Part shown: positions 58,771-64,000 of the stretch, in pieces | How positions within the stretch are numbered: position 1 is the first letter of the stretch | Layout: every line of letters begins with the position of its first letter | Assembly: GCF_000215745.1 (NCBI RefSeq) | Contig: NC_015663.1 | Coordinates: 186,001 to 250,000, forward strand | Direction: 5' to 3' | Length of the DNA: 64,000 nt | Origin: Klebsiella aerogenes KCTC 2190 | Lineage (GTDB): Bacteria > Pseudomonadota > Gammaproteobacteria > Enterobacterales > Enterobacteriaceae | Position numbers and translations under genes: made by a program | Notes under the pieces: model-generated | Database searches by the model: none | What the model was told of the DNA's origin: nothing | The model's input: the letters and a program-made list of their open reading frames with translations, nothing else

Positions 58771-60432
58771 ATGTTGGCGCAACTCACCATCAGCAATTTC
58801 GCTATCGTTCGTGAACTGGAAATTGATTTTCACAGCGGCATGACCGCCATCACCGGGGAAACCGGCGCCGGGAAATCCATTGCCATCGACGCGCTGGGGC
58901 TGTGCCTCGGCGGCCGAGCCGAAGCTGACATGGTGCGCCGCGGCGCCAGCCGTGCCGACCTGTGCGCGCGCTTCGCGCTGAAAGATACCCCTGCCGCCCA
59001 GCGCTGGCTGGAAGAGAACCAACTGGAGAGCGGGCGTGAGTGTTTACTTCGCCGCGTGATCAGCGCTGACGGCCGCTCCCGCGGTTTCATCAACGGCACC
59101 GCCGTGCCTCTTTCTCAGCTTCGCGAGCTGGGCCAGTTGCTTATCCAGATCCACGGCCAGCATGCCCATCAGTTACTCACCAAAGCCGAACATCAGAAAA
59201 CCCTGCTTGATGGTTATACCGGTGAGTATGCGCTTACTCAACGCATGGCGGAGCGCTACCGCCAGTGGCACCAGAGCTGCCGGGAGCTGGCGCAGCATCA
59301 GCAGCAGAGCCAGGAACGCGCCGCCCGCGCAGACCTGCTGCAATACCAGCTCAAAGAATTGAACGAATTTAATCCTCTGCCGGGCGAGTTCGAACAGATT
59401 GACGAAGAGTACAAACGTCTGGCCAACAGCGGCCAGCTGCTCAGTACCTGTCAGCATGCGTTAACGGTACTGGCCGACGGTGAAGAGGCCAATTTGCAAA
59501 GCCAGCTTTATACCGCTAAACAGCTGGTTAGCGAGCTGGTCGGTATGGATAGCAAACTCTCCGGCGTGCTCGATATGCTGGAAGAAGCCTCTATTCAGCT
59601 CAGCGAGGCGACTGATGAGCTGCGCCACTACAATGACCGTCTCGATCTCGACCCTAACCGTCTGTTCGAGCTGGAACAGCGCATTTCCCGGCAGATTGCG
59701 CTGGCGCGTAAGCATCAGATTGCGCCGGAAGAGCTGCCGGCGTTCTATCAGGCCATGCTGGATGAGCAGCGTCTGCTGGACGACAGCGCCGGTTCGCTGG
59801 AGTCGCTGAGCCAGCTGGTCGTTGAGCATCACCGCCTGGCGCTGGAAACGGCGCAAGAACTGCACGCCCTGCGTCAGCGCAGCGCCGACGAACTCACCCA
59901 GTTGATTACTGAAAGTATGCACTCACTTTCTATGCCTCACGGCGTGTTTGCCATTGATGTCGCCTTTGATGAACGCCATCTGACCGCCGAAGGTGCCGAC
60001 CATATTGAGTTCCGCGTTACCACCAACCCGGGGCAACCGCTACAGCCGATTGCTAAAGTGGCCTCCGGCGGCGAGCTGTCGCGTATCGCACTGGCTATTC
60101 AGGTTATTACCGCTCGTAAAATGGAGACCCCGGCGCTGATTTTCGATGAGGTCGATGTCGGCATCAGCGGCCCGACGGCGGCGGTGGTCGGCAAACTGCT
60201 CCGCCAGTTGGGAGAGTCCACGCAGGTCATGTGCGTGACTCACCTGCCGCAGGTTGCTGGCTGTGGTCACCATCATTTCTTCGTCTGCAAAGAGACCGAT
60301 GGCGAGATGACCGAGACCCACATGCATGCGCTGGACAAACGCGCCAGACTGCAGGAACTGGCCCGTCTGCTGGGCGGTAGCGAGGTGACCCGCAACACCC
60401 TGGCGAACGCGAAAGAGTTGCTTGCGGCGTAA
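58771..60432 (+). CDS. recN: DNA repair protein RecN
   Basis: RecN is an SMC-like ATPase for double-strand-break repair, induced by SOS. Walker A is [20 protein letters not shown], a long central coiled coil spans about residues 150-390, and the C-terminal head has the ABC signature [16 protein letters not shown] and Walker [14 protein letters not shown]. Length is 553. AGGAAGG precedes the ATG. Confidence 0.97.
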   Translation: MLAQLTISNFAIVRELEIDFHSGMTAITGETGAGKSIAIDALGLCLGGRAEADMVRRGASRADLCARFALKDTPAAQRWLEENQLESGRECLLRRVISADGRSRGFINGTAVPLSQLRELGQLLIQIHGQHAHQLLTKAEHQKTLLDGYTGEYALTQRMAERYRQWHQSCRELAQHQQQSQERAARADLLQYQLKELNEFNPLPGEFEQIDEEYKRLANSGQLLSTCQHALTVLADGEEANLQSQLYTAKQLVSELVGMDSKLSGVLDMLEEASIQLSEATDELRHYNDRLDLDPNRLFELEQRISRQIALARKHQIAPEELPAFYQAMLDEQRLLDDSAGSLESLSQLVVEHHRLALETAQELHALRQRSADELTQLITESMHSLSMPHGVFAIDVAFDERHLTAEGADHIEFRVTTNPGQPLQPIAKVASGGELSRIALAIQVITARKMETPALIFDEVDVGISGPTAAVVGKLLRQLGESTQVMCVTHLPQVAGCGHHHFFVCKETDGEMTETHMHALDKRARLQELARLLGGSEVTRNTLANAKELLAA

Positions 60433-60579
60433 ACTTTTTGATTTTCACAGAGTCATAGTGAACAGCAAATTGCCAATAGACCTGCAGTCGAAGGTTCCCA
60501 ACCGGGCAAAGGTCTATTATTATCGGCATATTACAGATGAGCCACGTATTGCTCGGGCCCAAAAAGGAATCAAATCACT

Positions 60580-60918
60580 ATGCGCTGTAAAACGCTGACT
60601 GCTGCCGCAGCGGTTCTCCTTATGTTGACCGCAGGCTGTTCCACTCTGGAACGAGTGGTTTACCGTCCTGATATCAACCAGGGTAACTATCTGGCACCTA
60701 ATGATGTCGCAAAAATCCGTGTCGGCATGACGCAACAGCAGGTTGCTTATGCGCTGGGTACGCCGATGATGTCAGATCCATTTGGTAGCAACACCTGGTT
60801 CTACGTTTTCCGCCAGCAGCCGGGCCATGAGAAAGTGACCCAGCAGACACTGACGCTGACCTTCGACAGCAGCGGTGTGTTAACCAACATTGATAACAAA
60901 CCGGCGCTGACCAAGTAA
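60580..60918 (+). CDS. bamE: Outer-membrane assembly lipoprotein BamE
   Basis: BamE (SmpA) is a small lipoprotein of the BAM complex. The lipobox is LTAGC (Cys20) and the SmpA/OmlA domain includes [20 protein letters not shown]. Length is 112. A terminator follows. Confidence 0.96.
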   Translation: MRCKTLTAAAAVLLMLTAGCSTLERVVYRPDINQGNYLAPNDVAKIRVGMTQQQVAYALGTPMMSDPFGSNTWFYVFRQQPGHEKVTQQTLTLTFDSSGVLTNIDNKPALTK

Positions 60919-60940
60919 TCTCAGGCCAGTTGAAATGCAA

Positions 60941-60966
60941 AAAGCGCTCAATGAGCGCTTTTTTTA
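60941..60966 (+). terminator. Intrinsic terminator after bamE
   Basis: AAAGCGCTC and GAGCGCTTT pair around AAT with a T-run; it lies between convergent bamE and ratB and could serve both. Confidence 0.9.
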
Positions 60967-60981
60967 ATTGTGCCTTCCCGC

Positions 60982-61272
60982 TTATTTCTCAGCGTGCTTT
61001 TCAGCCCGCTGCCGGCGCAGCTCTTTCGGGTCAGCAATCAGCGGGCGATAAATCTCTACGCGGTCGCCATCATGGACTTCGTCATGCAGCTTGACCGGAC
61101 GGCTGTAGATGCCGACTTTATTTTTCGCCAGATCGATATCTTCGCGCAGCGCCAGAATACCGCTGGAGATAATCGCCTGCTCGACCGTTGCCCCAGCCTG
61201 CAGCTTCACGCGTTGCAGGTACTGTTTTTCCGGCAACGCATAGGCGACTTCAACCACAATATTAGCCGACAC
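60982..61272 (-). CDS. ratB: RnfH/UPF0125 family protein RatB
   Basis: A small ubiquitin-like-fold protein of the RnfH family, paired with RatA; its function is not well established. The 96-residue form from GTG 61272 ([17 protein letters not shown]) matches E. coli length. The gene overlaps ratA by 11 bp, so the two are translationally coupled. Confidence 0.9.
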   Translation of the reverse strand: MSANIVVEVAYALPEKQYLQRVKLQAGATVEQAIISSGILALREDIDLAKNKVGIYSRPVKLHDEVHDGDRVEIYRPLIADPKELRRQRAEKHAEK

Positions 61273-61699
61273 GATACACCTCTTTGGCGCGCGTGGTGAA
61301 CGCCTGCACCATATTGGCGGCCAGCTCTTTAAAGATGCGACCAAAAGCCATTTCAATCAGCTTGTTGGTGAACTCAAAATCGAGATGAAACTCAATTTTG
61401 CACGCATCCGGGCTGAGCGGAATAAACTTCCAGCCGCCAATCAGCTTTTTGAACGGCCCATCGACCAGGCTCATTAGAATACTCTGGTTATCGGTCAGTG
61501 TATTACGCGTCGTGAAAGTCTTGCTGATGCCGGCCTTGGACACATCAACCGCCGCCGTCATTTGCGTCGGCCCGGCCTCCAGCACTCGGCTACCGGTGCA
61601 GCCAGGCAGGAAATCGGGATAGGACTTCACATCATTTACGAGTTGATACATCTGTTCCACGCTGAAAGGCACCAGCGCAGTACGGCTAATCTGAGGCAT
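61262..61699 (-). CDS. ratA: Ribosome association toxin RatA (coenzyme Q-binding START domain)
   Basis: RatA is a START/polyketide-cyclase-like protein; in E. coli it is reported to block 50S-30S joining, and homologues bind coenzyme Q. The domain starts [20 protein letters not shown] and runs to the end. I take ATG 61699 (145 residues), preceded by GGAA; an in-frame ATG at 61738 (158 residues) is the form listed by some E. coli entries. Overlaps ratB; divergent from smpB. Confidence 0.88.
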   Translation of the reverse strand: MPQISRTALVPFSVEQMYQLVNDVKSYPDFLPGCTGSRVLEAGPTQMTAAVDVSKAGISKTFTTRNTLTDNQSILMSLVDGPFKKLIGGWKFIPLSPDACKIEFHLDFEFTNKLIEMAFGRIFKELAANMVQAFTTRAKEVYRVG

Positions 61700-61852
61700 A
61701 GCAGGTTCCACATTTAAACACAGGGCAAATAATATCATTTATCTGCTGCTAAAAAAAACGCTGTACCATAACTCGTGCTAAGATAGCCCATTACGCCTCG
61801 CAGGAAGGATTGAGGTAACAATGTTTAGAACTAGCGATGACTTCAGGACATT

Positions 61853-62335
61853 ATGACTAAGAAAAAAGCCCACAAACCTGGATCAGCCACCATTGCGCTG
61901 AATAAACGCGCCCGTCACGAATACTTTATCGAAGATGAATACGAGGCAGGCCTCGCGCTGCAGGGTTGGGAAGTGAAATCTCTGCGTGCCGGCAAAGCCA
62001 ACATCGGCGATAGCTATGTCATTCTGAGAGATGGCGAAGCCTATCTTTTCGGCGCCAACTTTACGCCAATGGCGGTCGCCTCCACGCATTACGTTTGCGA
62101 TCCGACCCGTACCCGCAAGCTGCTGCTCAATCAGCGCGAGCTCGATGCGCTATACGGCCGCATCAACCGCGAAGGTTATACCGTCGTCGCCCTGTCGTTG
62201 TACTGGAAGAACGCCTGGTGCAAAGTGAAAATTGGCGTGGCGAAAGGTAAGAAACAGCACGATAAGCGCACCGACGTGAAAGATCGTGAATGGGCGGTCG
62301 ATAAGGCGCGCATCATGAAGAACGCCGGGCGGTAA
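61853..62335 (+). CDS. smpB: SsrA-binding protein SmpB
   Basis: SmpB binds tmRNA and carries it into stalled ribosomes. The 160-residue protein has the OB-fold segment [20 protein letters not shown] and [20 protein letters not shown], and a basic C-terminal tail ([15 protein letters not shown]). It lies 144 bp before ssrA. Confidence 0.97.
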   Translation: MTKKKAHKPGSATIALNKRARHEYFIEDEYEAGLALQGWEVKSLRAGKANIGDSYVILRDGEAYLFGANFTPMAVASTHYVCDPTRTRKLLLNQRELDALYGRINREGYTVVALSLYWKNAWCKVKIGVAKGKKQHDKRTDVKDREWAVDKARIMKNAGR

Positions 62336-62460
62336 TACCCCCCTCTCTGCGGGCCAGCCCCCTCTGGCCCCACGCTATATTGCTGTTGCCGCTGCTTTTT
62401 CACTCGATATGCCGCCAGAATCCTCGCTTCGGGGGCTGGTAACCACCTTCACAAATCTGT

Positions 62461-62466
62461 TATACT
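62461..62466 (+). promoter_or_regulatory. ssrA promoter -10 element
   Basis: TATACT lies 14 bp before the mature tmRNA 5' end, which fits a start site about 7 nt upstream of the mature end, removed by processing. The -35 is weak (TGGTAA near 62437-62442). Confidence 0.55.
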
Positions 62467-62479
62467 TCAAGTACACATT

Positions 62480-62842
62480 GGGGCTGATTCTGGATTCGAC
62501 GGGATTCGCGAAACCCAAGGTGCATGCCGAGGGGCGGTTGGCCTCGTAAAAAGCCGCAAAAAAATAGTCGCAAACGACGAAAACTACGCTTTAGCAGCTT
62601 AATAACCTGCTTAGAGCCCTCTCTCCCTAGCCTCCGCTCTTAGGACGGGGATCAAGAGAGGTCAAACTCAAAAGAGATCGCGCGGATGCCCTGCCTGGGG
62701 TTGAAGTGCTAAAACTAATCAGGCTAGTTCGTTAGTGGCGTGTCTGTCCGCAGCTGGCGTGCGAATGTAAAGACAAACTAAGCATGTAGTACCGAGGATG
62801 TAGGAATTTCGGACGCGGGTTCAACTCCCGCCAGCTCCACCA
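62480..62842 (+). ncRNA. ssrA: Transfer-messenger RNA
   Basis: The 363-base gene starts GGGGCTGATTCTGGATTCGA and ends in a tRNA-like acceptor with encoded CCA, the same length as E. coli. The tag frame at 62570-62602 encodes ANDENYALAA. It rescues stalled ribosomes with SmpB. The 3' end is a common integration site, and an accessory island begins just after it. Confidence 0.97.
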
Positions 62843-62886
62843 AAATTCTCCATCGGTGATTACCAGAGTCATCCGATGAAGTCCTG

Positions 62887-62921
62887 AAAGCCCGCACGGC
62901 GCAAGCCATGCGGGCTTTTTT
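62887..62921 (+). terminator. Intrinsic terminator after ssrA
   Basis: AGCCCGCA (62889-62896) and TGCGGGCT (62909-62916) form the stem, followed by TTTTT. Confidence 0.88.
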
Positions 62922-62976
62922 GTGCCCACAATTTGTCCCGCGAAGTCTGATGCCAGCTAATTAAATCCGAACCTTT

Positions 62977-63028
62977 TAGGCACCTTGTTAGGCACCTCAT
63001 AAAGCTTTATTTTTTTGAGGTGCCTAAA
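62977..63028. repeat. Inverted and direct AGGCACC/GGTGCCT repeats near the integrase remnant
   Basis: TTTTAGGCACC (62977-62987), TTAGGCACC (62990-62998) and the inverted GAGGTGCCTAAAA (63017-63029) surround the region just upstream of the integrase remnant. Such repeats often are integrase or excisionase arm sites. Confidence 0.5.
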
Positions 63029-63045
63029 ACTATGGAAACCCGGCA

Positions 63046-63192
63046 ATGGCAAGACAAACCAAACCTCTCTCAGTTAAAGAAATCGAATCTGCCAAATCCA
63101 AAGAAGCGGGCTACGTTCTCTATGACGGTGGTGATGGTGTAAATATCGCATACAGGCAGGTCACGTTTTTAGATAGCGAACCTTACTCTTGA
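63046..63192 (+). pseudogene. Tyrosine integrase, N-terminal remnant
   Basis: An open frame of 48 residues beginning MARQTKPLSVKEIESAKSKE, then GYVLYDGGDG, matches the conserved N-terminus of P4/CP4-57-type integrases (usual form MARKTKPLT...LYDGDGL...). Homology stops around residue 33 and the frame ends soon after. Integrases of this group are about 400 residues, so this is a fragment. It lies about 200 bp past ssrA, where such an integrase gene should be. Confidence 0.75.
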
Positions 63193-63273
63193 CACCTGAA
63201 CCTGGCTTTAGCATGGGATTGAAGTAACTAAACTGAGACGGCCAATCCTGGGATTTAGATCGTCGGTACTTTT

Positions 63274-63299
63274 ACTCCGACCGTGTAAGCGACCGGAGT
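63274..63299. terminator. Hairpin after the nucleotidyltransferase gene
   Basis: ACTCCGACCG and CGACCGGAGT form a 10-bp stem with two G-U pairs and a 6-base loop, 7 bp past the stop of the minus-strand gene; no T-run follows, so its role is uncertain. Confidence 0.35.
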
Positions 63300-63305
63300 A
63301 CAGAT

Positions 63306-64000
63306 TTACCCCCTGTCAGAATACGCTTTCAGCATCGCAAGAACAGCCCAACGAGCCGCATCATCTGCGATATTCTCAGGCAGAGCATCAGCTCGCAGAA
63401 TGATATAAGCGTCAACAGCCATTCTGATGGCCATGCTGACGGAGTCACGATCGTGCGTTGCCAGCGTGGAAGTCAGCAGGCCATCAGGGTCAATGCCGTG
63501 GAATTCAATGCGGCGAACCCCACGTTGCGGAAGATTGGCACGACGGTACAGCATTGGCCCCAGCACCTGCTCGCGGAAGAATGACAGCATACCAATCGCT
63601 TCGAAGAGTTCGCCCCTTCCCAACTTAACCACTGCATAATGCAGCCAGATCCAGGCTCGGGACTCAAACCACTCCGGCGTCATATCAGGCCAGTGAGCAC
63701 TAAATTTTGCCAGCTGTCGCTGCAGAGCAGTGTTATCACGGGTAAATAGCACTGCGGGCTCCTCAACACGTTGAGTGAGCATTTCCAGAGTGACGAATTT
63801 CAGATCGACATGAAGTAGTTCTGGGCCATACAGGCATATTAGCAGGCGAGGCTCTCCGACATGTTCCCCGGTAAAAGCATGGAGCAGATGGCCTAATGTT
63901 CCGGCAAGTTCCCTACGCTGCGTCATGATTTCGTCATAGTGGAGAGTGTCTACGACAACGACAAAATCGAGATCGGAGTATTTATCAAACCCGCCATGAA
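63306..64000 (-). CDS. Nucleotidyltransferase-fold protein, C-terminal part (cut by window edge)
   Basis: The first residues lie beyond the right edge. The visible part, about 231 residues, starts in a DNA polymerase beta-type nucleotidyltransferase core: HGGFDKYSDLDFVVVVDTLH carries the two catalytic aspartates of the DxD motif, and LLHVDLKFVTL could hold the third. A mostly helical C-terminal domain follows, as in aminoglycoside nucleotidyltransferases and minimal MNT-like proteins. An in-frame ATG at 63926 would omit the catalytic core. The substrate is unknown. It is the first gene seen in the ssrA island, facing the integrase remnant. Confidence 0.72.
   Translation of the reverse strand, partial: HGGFDKYSDLDFVVVVDTLHYDEIMTQRRELAGTLGHLLHAFTGEHVGEPRLLICLYGPELLHVDLKFVTLEMLTQRVEEPAVLFTRDNTALQRQLAKFSAHWPDMTPEWFESRAWIWLHYAVVKLGRGELFEAIGMLSFFREQVLGPMLYRRANLPQRGVRRIEFHGIDPDGLLTSTLATHDRDSVSMAIRMAVDAYIILRADALPENIADDAARWAVLAMLKAYSDRG

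Larger units (their letters stand above)
62843..63305. other. Island edge between ssrA and the nucleotidyltransferase gene
   Basis: Holds the ssrA terminator, an AT-rich stretch with GTGCCTAA/TTAGGCAC-type repeats near 62977-63028, the integrase remnant, and a hairpin near 63274-63299. I see no other gene. Confidence 0.6.

Noticed and set aside
62732..62929. Minus-strand 65-codon frame over the tmRNA 3' end
   Set aside because: It lies within ssrA and its terminator.

Overview
The window is chromosomal DNA of an enterobacterium. Gene content and order follow the E. coli purL-to-ssrA segment almost gene for gene: purL, mltF, tadA, pgpC, yfhH, yfhL, the acpS-lepA cluster, rseCBA-rpoE, nadB, trmN6, srmB, grcA, ung, yfiF, trxC, tapT, patZ, pssA, yfiM, kgtP, a ribosomal RNA operon, clpB, pgeF, rluD, bamD, raiA, pheA, tyrA-aroF, yfiRNB, rplS-trmD-rimM-rpsP, ffh, ypjD, yfjD, grpE, nadK, recN, bamE, ratBA, smpB and ssrA. 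It differs from E. coli by a toxin-antitoxin pair beside yfhH, an SMP-30 family gene between pheA and tyrA, a PepSY/DUF2946 pair after yfiB, and by having no yfiL and no shoB/ohsC region. This fits the Klebsiella/Raoultella/Enterobacter side of the family; Klebsiella is my best guess, from gene content only, with no alignment run.

Layout. 1-6.7 kb: purL (cut by the window edge), a frameshifted mltF, tadA, pgpC, yfhH, the toxin-antitoxin islet between 44-bp direct repeats, then yfhL. 6.7-16.1 kb: a minus-strand block acpS-pdxJ-recO-era-rnc-lepB-lepA and rseC-rseB-rseA-rpoE, tightly packed with 1- to 4-bp overlaps. 16.4-30 kb: NAD synthesis, tRNA modification, DNA repair, thioredoxin, acetyltransferase and phospholipid genes, many ending at bidirectional terminators. 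30.6-36 kb: an rrn operon on the minus strand (16S, tRNA-Glu, 23S, 5S) with promoters P1 and P2 and tandem terminators. 36-49 kb: heat-shock clpB, pgeF-rluD, bamD, raiA, the attenuator-controlled pheA, tyrA-aroF under TyrR-like boxes, and the cyclic-di-GMP module yfiR-dgcN-yfiB. 49-62.5 kb: a possible metal-linked PepSY/DUF2946 pair, the rpsP operon, ffh, and the grpE/nadK/recN/bamE/ratBA/smpB cluster. 62.5-64 kb: tmRNA, then the edge of an accessory island with a truncated integrase and a partial nucleotidyltransferase.

Most of the window is conserved housekeeping sequence in which regulatory sites can be read directly: a PurR box, a NadR box, paired FNR sites at grcA, CRP sites at kgtP and raiA, sigma-32 promoters at clpB and grpE, a sigma-E promoter at rpoE, LexA boxes at recN, TyrR boxes at aroF and the phe attenuator. 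The accessory material is at two points: the toxin-antitoxin islet at the 3' end of yfhH, and the ssrA-proximal island that continues past the right edge. I found no CRISPR array, no complete insertion sequence and no complete prophage.
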